A DNA stretch of 64,000 nucleotides from Pseudomonas sp. C1C7 (GCF_013359595.1 NZ_JABFMP010000017.1:1-64000); one strand, 5' to 3'. Counted from the first letter of the stretch, positions 49,493 through 59,214 are shown. The notes: generated by a model from the sequence alone, not told the origin. Made by a program: numbers and translations.

Positions 49493-49542
49493 GTGACCGT
49501 GTTGCCTGTTCGATCTGTTAATCAAGCGCTCTTTGCGCTCGA

Positions 49543-50649
49543 TCAGTCCCGCAGATCCGACTCATGGATCGGCTGGTCTCGGTGGGTCGCCCGTTGGTAC
49601 TGCGCCGGCCACACCGCCTTGCGTCCGCCCAGATCATCATCCGCATGCAGCGGCCAGTACGGATCGCGCAGCAGTTCGCGGGCGAGGAAGATGATGTCCG
49701 CCTGGCAGGTGCGCAGGATGTGCTCGGCCTGCGCCGGTTCGGTGATCATGCCCACGGTGCCGGTGGCGATCCCTGACTCCTTGCGCACCCGTTCGGCGAA
49801 ACGGGTCTGGTAGCCCGGCCCGGTGGGGATTTCCGCGTTGACCGCAGTCCCGCCCGAGGACACATCGATCAGGTCCACGCCCAGCGCCTTCAGACGGCGC
49901 GCCAGTTCGACCGTTTCATCGGGGTTCCAGCCGTCCTCCACCCAATCGGTGGCCGATACCCGCACGAACAGCGGCAACTCCTGCGGCCACACCGCACGGA
50001 CCGCTTCGGTGACCTGCAAGACCAGACGGATGCGGTTTTCGAATGAACCGCCGTACTGGTCGCGCCGCTGATTACTCAGAGGCGACAGGAACTGGTGCAG
50101 CAGATAACCATGGGCCGCGTGCACTTCCACCACCTTGAAACCGGCGATCAGCGCACGTTTGGCCGCGTCGACGAAGGCCTGGATGAGGTCGGCGATCTCG
50201 CTTTCTTCCAGCTGCTTGGGTTTGGTGTGTTCCGGGTCGAAAGCGATCGGTGACGGGCCGACCGGCAGCCAGCCGCCATCAGCGGGTTTCACGCTGCCAT
50301 GGGTGCCGAGCCAGGGTCGGTAGGTGCTGGCCTTGCGCCCCGCATGGGCCAGCTGGATGCCGGCGACACCGCCTTGAGCGGCGATGAAGCGGGTAATGCG
50401 TTGCAAGGGTTCGATCTGCTCATCGTTCCACAGACCAAGATCCTGCGCGGTGATGCGCCCGTCGGCGGTGACCGCCGTGGCTTCGGTAAAGACCAGTCCC
50501 GCGCCGCCAATGGCGCGACTGCCGAGGTGAACCAGATGCCAGTCATTGGCCAGGCCATCGACACTGGAATACTGGCACATCGGCGATACCGCGATGCGGT
50601 TGAGCAGGGTCAGTTGGCGAAGGGTGAAGGGTTCAAGCAGCAGACTCAT
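49543..50649 (-). CDS. NADH:flavin oxidoreductase, XenA/YqjM-like old yellow enzyme
   Basis: 368-residue FMN-dependent ene-reductase. Cys25 in AVSPMCQYSS is the residue that tunes flavin potential in XenA/YqjM enzymes, and ATAVTADGRI, IQLAHAGRKAS, and HAAHGYLLHQFLSP with the substrate-binding His pair are typical. It reduces activated alkenes and nitro compounds; the natural substrate is unknown. Confidence 0.9.
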   Translation of the reverse strand: MSLLLEPFTLRQLTLLNRIAVSPMCQYSSVDGLANDWHLVHLGSRAIGGAGLVFTEATAVTADGRITAQDLGLWNDEQIEPLQRITRFIAAQGGVAGIQLAHAGRKASTYRPWLGTHGSVKPADGGWLPVGPSPIAFDPEHTKPKQLEESEIADLIQAFVDAAKRALIAGFKVVEVHAAHGYLLHQFLSPLSNQRRDQYGGSFENRIRLVLQVTEAVRAVWPQELPLFVRVSATDWVEDGWNPDETVELARRLKALGVDLIDVSSGGTAVNAEIPTGPGYQTRFAERVRKESGIATGTVGMITEPAQAEHILRTCQADIIFLARELLRDPYWPLHADDDLGGRKAVWPAQYQRATHRDQPIHESDLRD

Positions 50650-50857
50650 GGGGCACCTCTCAAATCAGTGGTCAGGCTCCAGGGTTCTGTTTGAAAAGTC
50701 GACGAGTGACAGGAAAAAGGCGAAGCACCCGCCCCCGCGGGCAAAAAATTGGACAAGACGTCACAAGGATAATCAAGCAGTGCTTAGAGCCTAGTCGACA
50801 TCGGGGGATGAGGGAGGGTTCAGATTGGAGCGATCGATTCAAAAGTCATTCAGAAGC

Positions 50858-50887
50858 TGTGGCGAGGGGACTTGCCCCCTCACCACA
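50858..50887. repeat. REP hairpin after recJ
   Basis: TGTGGCGAGGGG and CCCCCTCACCACA with a short loop; 13 bases beyond the recJ stop on the minus strand, so it may also stop recJ transcripts. Confidence 0.7.
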
Positions 50888-50900
50888 AAAGCAAAAACGG

Positions 50901-52610
50901 TCAGCGCGGCTCGATGTGGGCAATCATCAGCTGAACGGTCTCGTTGCCGCGAAACTCGTTGACGTCCAGCTTGTAGGCCAGCTCCACCCACTTGATGGTC
51001 GGGTTCGGCCAGACCTCGCGGTCGATGCCAAAAGCGATGCCGTCGAGCTTCACCGAGCCGCATTCGCTGCGCAGCACCACCTTGAGGTGCCGCTCGCCGA
51101 CCACCCGCTGCTCCACCAACTGGAACACCCCGTGAAACAGCGGTTCGGGGAAGTGCTGGCCCCAGGGCCCTGCATGGCGCAGCGCCCGGGCCAGCTCCAG
51201 GTGAAATTCCTCGACCGCCAGGGTGCCATCCGACAGCAGGCGGCCGGTCAGGTCTTCTTCGCGCAATTGCCGGCGCACTTCGGCATCGAAGGCCTCGGCG
51301 AACAGCGGGAAATTGGCTTCGGGCAAGGTCAGGCCGGCGGCCATGGCGTGGCCACCGTACTTGGTGATCAGGTTCGGATGCTGCGCGGCCACCACACTCA
51401 GGGCATCGCGGATATGAAAGCCCTGCACCGAACGCCCCGAGCCCTTGAGCAGGCCGTCGCCGGCATCGGCAAACGCGATGGTCGGGCGGAAATAACGCTC
51501 TTTCATGCGCGAGGCGAGAATACCGATCACCCCCTGGTGCCATTCGGGATCGAACAGGCAAAGGCCGAACGGCATCGATTCCACCGGCAGATCCTTGAGC
51601 TGCGCCATGGCTTCGCGCTGCATGCCCTGCTCGATGGATTTGCGGTCCTGGTTCATGCCGTCCAGCTGGGCGGCCATTTCCCGGGCCAGACCGGAGTTTT
51701 CGGTGAGCAGGCATTCGATGCCCAGGCTCATGTCATCCAGACGCCCCGCCGCGTTCAGGCGCGGGCCGACGATGAACCCCAGATCGGTGGAGGTAATGCG
51801 TGAATGGTCACGCTTGGCCACTTCGAGGATCGCCTTTATCCCCGGTCGTGCGCGTCCGGCACGAATCCGCTCCAGGCCCTGATGCACCAGGATCCGGTTG
51901 TTGGCATCCAGCGGCACCACGTCGGCGACGCTGCCCAGGGCCACCAGATCGAGCAATTCACCGATGTTCGGCTGCGGCCGGTTCTCGTACCAGCCCAGGC
52001 TGCGCAACCGCGCGCGCAAGGCCATCAGCACGTAGAAAATCACCCCGACACCCGCCAGCGCCTTGCTCGGGAACTCGCAGCCCGGCTGGTTCGGATTGAC
52101 GATGGCATCGGCCAGCGGCAGCTCGTCGCCGGGCAAGTGGTGGTCGGTGACCAGCACGTTGAGCCCGGCCTTCTTCGCCGCCGCCACGCCTTCGACGCTG
52201 GAGATGCCGTTGTCCACGGTGATCAGCAACTGTGGCTGACGCTCCAGCGCCACCGCAACGATTTCCGGGGTCAGGCCGTAGCCATAATCGAAGCGGTTCG
52301 GCACCAGGTAATCGACATGGGCCGCACCGAGCAGGCGCAGGCCCAGGGTGCCGACCGTACTGGCGGTCGCGCCGTCGGCGTCGAAGTCGCCGACGATCAG
52401 GATGCGCTGGCGCTGCTCCAGCGCCACCACCAGCAAATCCACCGCCGCCTCGATGCCCTTGAGTTGCTGGAACGGAATCAACCGCGCCAGGCTCTTGTCC
52501 AGTTCGGCTTCGGACTGCACGCCTCGCGCCGCATACAGGCGGGTCAGCAGAGGCGGGATATCACCGAGGAACGGCAGGGTGTCGGGCAGCTGGCGGGGTT
52601 CGATACGCAT
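50901..52610 (-). CDS. recJ: Single-strand DNA-specific exonuclease RecJ
   Basis: 569 residues. 5'-3' exonuclease of recombination and mismatch repair. DHH-superfamily motifs are present: VGDFDADGATAS, ITVDNGISS, VTDHHLPGDELPLADAIVNPN, and the DHHA1 region with GGHAMAAGLTL. The C-terminal OB-fold domain is complete. It follows yaeQ by 66 bases. Confidence 0.97.
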   Translation of the reverse strand: MRIEPRQLPDTLPFLGDIPPLLTRLYAARGVQSEAELDKSLARLIPFQQLKGIEAAVDLLVVALEQRQRILIVGDFDADGATASTVGTLGLRLLGAAHVDYLVPNRFDYGYGLTPEIVAVALERQPQLLITVDNGISSVEGVAAAKKAGLNVLVTDHHLPGDELPLADAIVNPNQPGCEFPSKALAGVGVIFYVLMALRARLRSLGWYENRPQPNIGELLDLVALGSVADVVPLDANNRILVHQGLERIRAGRARPGIKAILEVAKRDHSRITSTDLGFIVGPRLNAAGRLDDMSLGIECLLTENSGLAREMAAQLDGMNQDRKSIEQGMQREAMAQLKDLPVESMPFGLCLFDPEWHQGVIGILASRMKERYFRPTIAFADAGDGLLKGSGRSVQGFHIRDALSVVAAQHPNLITKYGGHAMAAGLTLPEANFPLFAEAFDAEVRRQLREEDLTGRLLSDGTLAVEEFHLELARALRHAGPWGQHFPEPLFHGVFQLVEQRVVGERHLKVVLRSECGSVKLDGIAFGIDREVWPNPTIKWVELAYKLDVNEFRGNETVQLMIAHIEPR

Positions 52611-52676
52611 GGGGTGACAGGTGCTTCTCTCAAGTACTGGGGATCAAACAGGATGATGCATGGGGAAAGCGAGCGA

Positions 52677-53219
52677 TCAACCGCGCTCGCCGGCCAGCCA
52701 CTGCAACTGGACTTCGTGCTGACCACGGTCGTCGGTGACGAAGATCGTCCCTTCGCTGATCATCACGTCCCACTTGATGACGCGCGGCATGTCCTTGGCC
52801 AGGGTTTCCAGCACGTCCTGCGGCACCGCGGCGATGTGGACGTTCTTCAGGCTTTTCGCCGCCGGCACCACCTTGCCTTCCCAGACGCGCAGGCTGCCGT
52901 AGGCCAGCAGGCTGGTGCGCTCGGTGCGACGCGAGCACCAGGTCAGGCGCTCGGCATCGGGCTGGCCGACTTCGATCCAGTGCAGAACGCGGTCATCCAG
53001 GCTTTTTTCCCACAGGGCCGGTTCATCCACTTCCGACAGACCACGGCCAAACGACAGCTGCTCGTTGTACCAGAGGGCGTAGGCCAGCAGACGCACGGTC
53101 ATGCGCTCTTCGGTTTCCGAAGGGTGACGGGCGATGGTCTGCTTCACGTTCTCGTAGACATTGCGGTCGAGGTCGGTGAGGTTCAGTTCAAACTTGTAGG
53201 TCGTGGACGGCTGGGCCAT
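52677..53219 (-). CDS. yaeQ: YaeQ family protein
   Basis: 180 residues, start MAQPSTTYKFELNLTDLDR. The PD-(D/E)XK-like fold of the YaeQ family is suggested by WIEVGQPDAERLTWCSRR. In enterobacteria YaeQ suppresses loss of RfaH function; the molecular role is unknown. Upstream of recJ, as in other pseudomonads. The frame is open far upstream but without a ribosome binding site or similarity. Confidence 0.9.
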   Translation of the reverse strand: MAQPSTTYKFELNLTDLDRNVYENVKQTIARHPSETEERMTVRLLAYALWYNEQLSFGRGLSEVDEPALWEKSLDDRVLHWIEVGQPDAERLTWCSRRTERTSLLAYGSLRVWEGKVVPAAKSLKNVHIAAVPQDVLETLAKDMPRVIKWDVMISEGTIFVTDDRGQHEVQLQWLAGERG

Positions 53220-53367
53220 GAACGGGCTTCTTGAGACGGGGAAAGGCGGCAAGTCTAACCGATGCGACGGGCAATCATCGAGTTGATGGCGATCTACCGT
53301 GAGCGCCTGACAGTCGGCTATGTTAAAAGTCTCTACTCGCTCAGCCTTTTGTCCTACAGGATCTTGT

Positions 53368-54567
53368 ATGTCGTTCACCGCCAAACCGCTTTCCGGCCTC
53401 AAAGTCATCGAACTGGGCACGCTGATCGCCGGCCCGTTCGCCTCGCGCATCTGCGCGGAATTCGGCGCCGATGTGGTCAAGATCGAGTCTCCGGACGGCG
53501 GCGACCCCCTGCGCAAATGGCGCAAGCTGTATGAAGGCACTTCGCTGTGGTGGTTCGTGCAGGCGCGCAACAAGAAGTCCCTGACCCTGAACCTTAAACA
53601 CCCGGACGGACTGGCGATTCTGAAAAAGCTGCTGAGCGAAGCGGACATTCTGATCGAGAACTTCCGTCCCGGCGTGCTGGAAAAGCTTGGCCTTGGCTGG
53701 GAAACCCTGCATGCCCTGAACCCGAAACTGGTGATGGTGCGGCTTTCGGGTTTCGGCCAGACCGGCCCGATGAAAGATCAGCCAGGCTTCGGCGCCGTCG
53801 GCGAATCCATGGGCGGCCTGCGCTACATCACCGGCTTCGAGGACCGTCCACCGGTGCGCACCGGCATTTCCATCGGCGACTCGATCGCTGCGCTCTGGGG
53901 CGTGATCGGCGCGCTGATGGCGCTGCGTCACCGCGAGGTCAACGGCGGCCAGGGCCAGGTGGTGGACGTGGCGCTGTATGAAGCGATCTTCGCCATGATG
54001 GAAAGCATGGTCCCGGAGTTCGACGTATTCGGTTTCATCCGCGAGCGCACCGGCAACATCATGCCCGGCATCACGCCCTCTTCCATTCACACCAGCGCCG
54101 ACGGCAAGCACGTGCAGATCGGCGCCAATGGCGATGCAATCTTCAAGCGCTTCATGCTGATCATCGGCCGCGAAGACCTGGCCAATGATCCGACCCTGGC
54201 CAGCAACGACGGCCGTGACAGCCGTCGCGACGAGCTCTACGGGATCATCGATCGCTGGGTCAACTCGCTGCCGCTGGATACGGTGCTCGAGCACCTGAAC
54301 CAGGCCGACGTGCCCGCCAGCCGGATCTTCAGCGCCGAAGACATGTTCAACGATCCGCAATACCTGGCACGGGAAATGTTCCTGCAAGCCAAGCTGCCAG
54401 ATGGCAAAGGCTTCAAGATGCCGGGAATCGTGCCGAAACTCTCAGAGACTCCCGGAGATTGTGAATGGGTCGGACCGCAGTTGGGTGAGCACAACACACA
54501 GGTACTCCAGGAACTTGGCTATGACGCGTCGCAGATCACACAACTGCGCAAGGACGGGGCCATCTGA
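53368..54567 (+). CDS. CaiB/BaiF class III CoA-transferase
   Basis: 399 residues. N-terminal LSGLKVIELGTLIAGPFASR and KIESPDGGDPLRKW bind CoA; the catalytic Asp is likely the one in RTGISIGDSIAALWG. Moves CoA between carboxylic acids. The start at 53368 follows AGGATCTTGT; a longer frame from 53320 has no ribosome binding site. Acceptor and donor acids are unknown; no pathway genes surround it. Confidence 0.9.
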   Translation: MSFTAKPLSGLKVIELGTLIAGPFASRICAEFGADVVKIESPDGGDPLRKWRKLYEGTSLWWFVQARNKKSLTLNLKHPDGLAILKKLLSEADILIENFRPGVLEKLGLGWETLHALNPKLVMVRLSGFGQTGPMKDQPGFGAVGESMGGLRYITGFEDRPPVRTGISIGDSIAALWGVIGALMALRHREVNGGQGQVVDVALYEAIFAMMESMVPEFDVFGFIRERTGNIMPGITPSSIHTSADGKHVQIGANGDAIFKRFMLIIGREDLANDPTLASNDGRDSRRDELYGIIDRWVNSLPLDTVLEHLNQADVPASRIFSAEDMFNDPQYLAREMFLQAKLPDGKGFKMPGIVPKLSETPGDCEWVGPQLGEHNTQVLQELGYDASQITQLRKDGAI

Positions 54568-55489
54568 GCTCGGGCGTTTGATTGCGCGCGGCATTCAGCG
54601 CGGCCTGTCGCCGAGCGCACGGGCCATCTGTGCGTTGCTGGGTGCGTTGCTGATCTCTGTGCTCATGTCTTCGGCAATGGCGCAACCCAAGCCGACCCTG
54701 ATCTGGCTCAAGCGTGATCTGCCGCCGCTGTTTATTTTCGAGGGTCCGAAAAAGGGCCAGGGCATCATCGATCAGTTGTTGACCCAGCTGATCGCCGACC
54801 TGCCGCAGTACCGGCACAGCGTCCTGCGGGTCAACCGCGCGCGCGGCCTGCAAATGCTCCACGAGCCATCTCTGACCTGCGATGCGGCACTGAACTGGAG
54901 CAAGGAACGGGAAACCTGGATTGTCTTTTCCATCCCGGTATTTCGCGCCATGAGCAACGGTCTGGCGGTACGGCGCGTCGATCGTGATCTGTTGCTGCCT
55001 TTTATCAAGGACGGCGAGGTGGATCTGGCGGCCCTGCTCGCCACCGGCAGCCTGACTCTGGGCATCGTCGCCGAGCGAAACTACGGCGAATACCTGGATA
55101 CCCTGCTCAAGCAGGCGCCACCCCAGACCCTGACACTCCACTACGGCAACGAGGCCTTGGGCAGCCTGCTACAGATGCAGCGCCTGGGACGCCTGCAACT
55201 GCTGCTGGGCTATCGTCCGGAAATCCGCTATCAGGCCCAGCAGCGAGGCATTGCCGAGGATGACTTGCAGTTCTATCCGATTCGCGGCACCGGCAAATAC
55301 CTGTCCGGCTATATCGGCTGCACCGACACTCCACAAGGTCGGCAGGTCATCTCTGAGATCAATCAACTGCTGCACGCCCTGCCCCGGGATCAGCTGAGCG
55401 AGGCCTACGCCGCCTGGCTCGACCCGGACAGTCGCAGCGAATACCTGGAGGCGGCCCGTGCGTTTTTCGCCGAGCAAGCGGCGCAATAG
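54521..55489 (+). CDS. Periplasmic solute-binding-like protein
   Basis: About 322 residues, start uncertain. A hydrophobic signal (ICALLGALLISVLMSSAMAQ) precedes a type 2 periplasmic-binding domain: PTLIWLKRDLPPLFIFEGP, then GQGIIDQLLTQLIADLP and GSLTLGIVAERNYGEYLD. ATG 54521 has AGGAA 7 bases upstream but gives a 40-residue overlap-encoded N-terminus inside the CoA-transferase gene; TTG 54578 would give a normal signal peptide. Proteins of this type often have no cognate permease, and none is present here. Ligand unknown. Confidence 0.75.
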   Translation: MTRRRSHNCARTGPSELGRLIARGIQRGLSPSARAICALLGALLISVLMSSAMAQPKPTLIWLKRDLPPLFIFEGPKKGQGIIDQLLTQLIADLPQYRHSVLRVNRARGLQMLHEPSLTCDAALNWSKERETWIVFSIPVFRAMSNGLAVRRVDRDLLLPFIKDGEVDLAALLATGSLTLGIVAERNYGEYLDTLLKQAPPQTLTLHYGNEALGSLLQMQRLGRLQLLLGYRPEIRYQAQQRGIAEDDLQFYPIRGTGKYLSGYIGCTDTPQGRQVISEINQLLHALPRDQLSEAYAAWLDPDSRSEYLEAARAFFAEQAAQ

Positions 55490-55510
55490 AGGACACGCCG
55501 GGCAAAAAGA

Positions 55511-55542
55511 AACCCCGAGAAGTGGGGAGACGACTCGGGGTT
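55511..55542 (-). terminator. Hairpin between convergent genes
   Basis: AACCCCGAG (55511-55519) and CTCGGGGTT (55534-55542). On the minus strand it is followed by TTTCTTTTT, so it could end the DUF3509-like transcript; it also lies 22 bases after the binding-like protein gene. Confidence 0.6.
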
Positions 55543-55662
55543 AAACAAGGTCCGTAATCAAGACCCGTAGCAGCAAGCTACAAGCACCGGAGCACAATGC
55601 TTGATCCTGCTGTTATAGGGTCTGACTGACCTGATTGCAGGAAGTTTCGTGAAAATGACAAT

Positions 55663-55950
55663 TCAATTTCGGCTGGCCACCAACTTGTCCTGCGCGGCAT
55701 TGCGCATCGCCGCAATCACACAGGGTTCCAGGCGCCCTTCGGCGATCAGAACGTCGCGATGCAGACCATCGACCACGTCGGTCAGCGAACGCTTGTCGGT
55801 CAACTGGTACTGACTGAACTGGCGCTCGACCACTTTGATGCCGCTGGCATTCATCAATGTGACCCGGCATTCGCCCTGAAGGCCTGACGGGGTCAATGTC
55901 ACCTGGTACGGGCTCAGAGCCTCACCGAGCAAGAGACTGATACTTTCCAT
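55663..55950 (-). CDS. DUF3509-like small protein
   Basis: 95 residues starting MESISLLLGEALSPYQVTL, with a beta-rich first half and helical second half; no signal or membrane segment. It resembles the Pseudomonas DUF3509 family by length and pattern (YQVTLTPSGLQGECRVTL). Function unknown. In-frame ATG 55962 is an alternative start. Confidence 0.7.
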   Translation of the reverse strand: MESISLLLGEALSPYQVTLTPSGLQGECRVTLMNASGIKVVERQFSQYQLTDKRSLTDVVDGLHRDVLIAEGRLEPCVIAAMRNAAQDKLVASRN

Positions 55951-56262
55951 CTCGATCACCACTCAATAGTCCGAAAACGAAGTGCCTGGGGCGTGTCTGT
56001 AATAAATGACCGCTGGCACGAGAAGAAAGTTCGGGATGCAGAGCGCGGGCCTGCGTGCGTCTCTGTCTATGGAGCATGCATGGCGAAGATGACAGGGAAA
56101 AAACAGCGGGGATTACGTTTGTCGGGTGAACTCACCCTTCAATCATTCTGATGACCCTGTAGGAGCTGCCGAAGGCTGCGATCTTTTGATCATGCTTTTG
56201 ACAATCAAAAGATCGCAGCCTCGTTTCACTCGACAGCGCCTACACAGGCAGGTGTTGCAAAG
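55951..56262. other. Intergenic region between the DUF3509-like gene and thrC
   Basis: 312 bases. It holds the promoter region of the DUF3509-like gene and a REP doublet (56158-56246) that probably also closes thrC. Nothing else recognised. Confidence 0.6.
56158..56246. repeat. REP doublet with one degraded arm
   Basis: gtaggagctgccgaaggctg plus cgatcttttgat is answered by atcaaaagatcgcagcct, after which the right arm diverges (cgtttcactcgacagcgcctaca). Same family as 44981-45057. Confidence 0.7.
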
Positions 56263-57672
56263 TCACAAAGGCTTGCCGCGATTGCCATGCTGGCTGACGA
56301 AGCTCTGCACGGCCTTCAGGTCGTTCGGCAGTACGGTGCAACGCTCGTCGCGCTCGAACAGGTCGGACAGATGAGCCGGCAGTTCCAGTGCCTTGCCGAC
56401 GCCGGCCTTTTCCACGGCATCCGGGAATTTGACCGGGTGGGCGGTGCCCAGGATCACCATCGGGATGTCCAGGCTGCGGCGGCATTCGCGTGCTGCCTTG
56501 ACGCCGATGGCGGTGTGCGGGTCCAGCACTTCGCCGGTCTGCTGGAAGACTTCGGCGATGGTTTCGCAGGTTTGTGCGTCATCCACGGCCAGCGAGTCGA
56601 ACAGCTTGCGAGCTTCGGTCCAGCGCTCTTGCTCGACGCTGAAGCCGCCGCCCTGCTTGAAGCTGTCCATCAGCCCGGCGATCGCCGCGCCGTTGCGACC
56701 GTGCAGGTCGAACAGCAGACGCTCGAAGTTCGACGAGACCATGATGTCCATGGACGGCGACAGGGTGGCGTGCAGGGTTTCCTTGACGTACTGGTTGCCG
56801 CTCATGAAGCGGTGCAGGATGTCGTTGCGGTTGGTGGCGACGATCAACTGGTTGATCGGCAGACCCATGTTGCGCGCCAGGTAACCGGCGAAGATGTCGC
56901 CGAAGTTGCCGGTCGGCACCGAGAACGATACCGAACGCGCAGGGCCGCCCAACTGCAGGGCCGCGTGGAAGTAGTAGACGATCTGGGCCATGATCCGCGC
57001 CCAGTTGATCGAGTTCACCGCGACCAGGCGGGTGCCCTTGAGAAAGCCCTGGTCGGCGAAGCTCGCCTTGACCATTTCCTGGCAGTCATCGAAGTTGCCT
57101 TCAATGGCGATGTTGTGGATGTTCTCACCGAAAATGGTGGTCATCTGCCGACGCTGCACTTCGGACACGCGGTTGTGCGGGTGCAGGATGAAGATGTCGA
57201 CGTTTTCGCAACGCTTGCAGCCTTCGATGGCGGCCGAACCGGTATCACCGGAGGTGGCGCCGACGATCACCACGCGCTCGCCGCGCTTTTCCAGCACGTA
57301 GTCGAGCAAACGACCGAGCAACTGCAGGGCGAAGTCCTTGAACGCCAGGGTCGGGCCGTGGAACAGCTCCAGCACCCACTCGTTGCCGTTCAGCTGACGC
57401 AGCGGCGCGACGGCGTTGTGGGCGAATACGCCGTAGGTTTCTTCGAGAATCTTCTTGAAATCGGCATCCGGAATGCTGCCGGTCACGAACGGGCGCATGA
57501 CGCGGAAAGCCAGCTCGTGATACGGCAGGCCGGCCCAGGAAGCGATTTCTTCCTGGGTGAAACGTGGCAGGTTTTCCGGGACGTACAGACCGCCGTCGGT
57601 GGCAAGGCCAGCCAGCAGGACGTCTTCGAAATTCAGGGCCGGTGCCTGGCCGCGGGTACTGATGTAGCGCAT
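56263..57672 (-). CDS. threC: Threonine synthase
   Basis: 469 residues; the standard gene name is thrC. PLP enzyme converting O-phosphohomoserine to threonine. PLP Lys lies in HGPTLAFKDFALQLLG, with the phosphate-binding GATSGDTGSAAIEG. Downstream of hom and co-oriented, 104 bases apart, with a heptamer-repeat array in between. Confidence 0.97.
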   Translation of the reverse strand: MRYISTRGQAPALNFEDVLLAGLATDGGLYVPENLPRFTQEEIASWAGLPYHELAFRVMRPFVTGSIPDADFKKILEETYGVFAHNAVAPLRQLNGNEWVLELFHGPTLAFKDFALQLLGRLLDYVLEKRGERVVIVGATSGDTGSAAIEGCKRCENVDIFILHPHNRVSEVQRRQMTTIFGENIHNIAIEGNFDDCQEMVKASFADQGFLKGTRLVAVNSINWARIMAQIVYYFHAALQLGGPARSVSFSVPTGNFGDIFAGYLARNMGLPINQLIVATNRNDILHRFMSGNQYVKETLHATLSPSMDIMVSSNFERLLFDLHGRNGAAIAGLMDSFKQGGGFSVEQERWTEARKLFDSLAVDDAQTCETIAEVFQQTGEVLDPHTAIGVKAARECRRSLDIPMVILGTAHPVKFPDAVEKAGVGKALELPAHLSDLFERDERCTVLPNDLKAVQSFVSQHGNRGKPL

Positions 57673-57693
57673 GAGAGCAAACCTTCGGTTTGA

Positions 57694-57775
57694 GCTACAA
57701 GCTACAAGCTACAAGCCACAAGTAAAAGCCGGACTGCCTTTGACTTGTCGCTTGCAGCTTGCAGCTTGCAGCTGC
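57694..57775. repeat. Heptamer repeat arrays in the hom-thrC gap
   Basis: Four tandem copies of a GCTACAA-type heptamer (about 57694-57722, last copy GCCACAA) face three to four copies of a GCTTGCA/CTTGCAG heptamer (about 57749-57775) across a 27-base spacer. The second array is an imperfect inverted version of the first. A related fragment, gcagcaagctacaagc, lies at 55571-55586. Confidence 0.8.
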
Positions 57776-57776
57776 A

Positions 57777-59081
57777 TTAATTCAAATGTTCGACACGAAT
57801 CCGAACCACCGGTCCAACCACGCCCTGAAGAGCTTCCAGTGCCTGGATCGCATCGTTGATGCGCTGTTCCACCACGCGGTGGGTCAGCAGGATCATTGGC
57901 ACCAGGCCGTCGTGTTCTTCGACTTCCTTCTGCATGATCGATTCGATATTGATGCCGCGCTCCGACAGGATGCTCGCCACCTGTGCCAGCACGCCCGGAT
58001 GGTCCTTGGCCTGGATGCGCAGGTAGTAGGCGCTTTCGCAGGATTCGATCGGCAGGATCGGATGGGCCGACAGCGAGTCCGGCTGGAAGGCCAGGTGCGG
58101 TACGCGGTTTTCCGGATCGGAAGTCATGGCGCGAACCACGTCCACCAGGTCCGCGATCACCGACGAAGCGGTCGGCTCCATGCCGGCGCCAGCGCCGTAG
58201 AACAGGGTCGAACCGGCGGCGTCGCCGTTGACCATCACCGCGTTCATCACGCCGTTGACGTTGGCGATCAGGCGATCGGCCGGGATCAGCGTCGGGTGTA
58301 CGCGCAACTCGATACCCGAAGCGGTGCTGCGTGCCACGCCCAGGTGCTTGATGCGGTAGCCCAGCGCTTCGGCGTAGTTCACGTCGGCGGTGGTCAGTTT
58401 GGTGATGCCTTCGGTGTAGGCCTTGTCGAATTGCAGCGGGATACCGAATGCGATGGACGCCAGGATCGTCAGCTTGTGCGCCGCGTCGATGCCTTCGACG
58501 TCGAAGGTCGGATCGGCTTCGGCGTAACCCAGTGCCTGGGCCTCGGCCAACACGTCTTCGAAGGTGCGACCCTTCTCGCGCATTTCGGTGAGGATAAAGT
58601 TGCCGGTGCCGTTGATGATGCCGGCGACCCAGTTGATACGGTTGGCGGACAGACCTTCACGGATCGCCTTGATCACCGGAATGCCACCGGCCACGGCCGC
58701 TTCGAACGCAACGATCACGCCCTTCTCACGCGCCTTGGCGAAAATCTCATTACCGTGAACAGCAATCAGTGCCTTGTTCGCGGTGACCACATGCTTGCCA
58801 TTGTCGATGGCCTTGAGTACCAGCTCTCGGGCAACGGTATAGCCGCCCATCAGCTCTATGACGATGTCGATCTCAGGGTTCGTGGCCACTTCGAAGACAT
58901 CGGTGGTAATCGCAATACCGGTCGTTTGGAACTGAGGCTTTGGCGTGCGAATGGCAATTTGCGCCACTTCGATCCCACGCCCGGCACGACGAGCAATTTC
59001 CTCGGCGTTGCGCTGAAGTACGTTGAAGGTTCCGCCACCGACGGTCCCTAACCCACAGATGCCTACTTTGACCGGTTTCAC
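57777..59081 (-). CDS. hom: Homoserine dehydrogenase
   Basis: 434 residues, the usual Pseudomonas length. Reduces aspartate semialdehyde to homoserine. Rossmann GLGTVGGGTF at the N-terminus, catalytic region around DVEGIDAAHKL and a C-terminal ACT domain (YYLRIQAKDHPGVLAQVASIL) that senses threonine. Start is GTG 59081 with GGGGAG 6 bases upstream; a longer frame to 59129 lacks support. Confidence 0.97.
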   Translation of the reverse strand: MKPVKVGICGLGTVGGGTFNVLQRNAEEIARRAGRGIEVAQIAIRTPKPQFQTTGIAITTDVFEVATNPEIDIVIELMGGYTVARELVLKAIDNGKHVVTANKALIAVHGNEIFAKAREKGVIVAFEAAVAGGIPVIKAIREGLSANRINWVAGIINGTGNFILTEMREKGRTFEDVLAEAQALGYAEADPTFDVEGIDAAHKLTILASIAFGIPLQFDKAYTEGITKLTTADVNYAEALGYRIKHLGVARSTASGIELRVHPTLIPADRLIANVNGVMNAVMVNGDAAGSTLFYGAGAGMEPTASSVIADLVDVVRAMTSDPENRVPHLAFQPDSLSAHPILPIESCESAYYLRIQAKDHPGVLAQVASILSERGINIESIMQKEVEEHDGLVPMILLTHRVVEQRINDAIQALEALQGVVGPVVRIRVEHLN

Positions 59082-59214
59082 TGTGAACTCCCCATAAAAC
59101 GGCCGACTCGAGGCCGGCCGTGAAAACAACCGCAGGATCGCGGTTCTCTATTGATGGTCCGGCGATGTCGCTGCCGGACCACGATCGTCAATGGCTGGCC
59201 GTGACGATGCGAAT

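Noticed and set aside
57694..57775. CRISPR-like array
   Set aside because: Units are only 7 bases and contiguous, with no unique spacers and no cas genes in the window.
56287..59051. Long frames antisense to thrC and hom
   Set aside because: Both mirror conserved enzymes; composition is that of antisense shadows.
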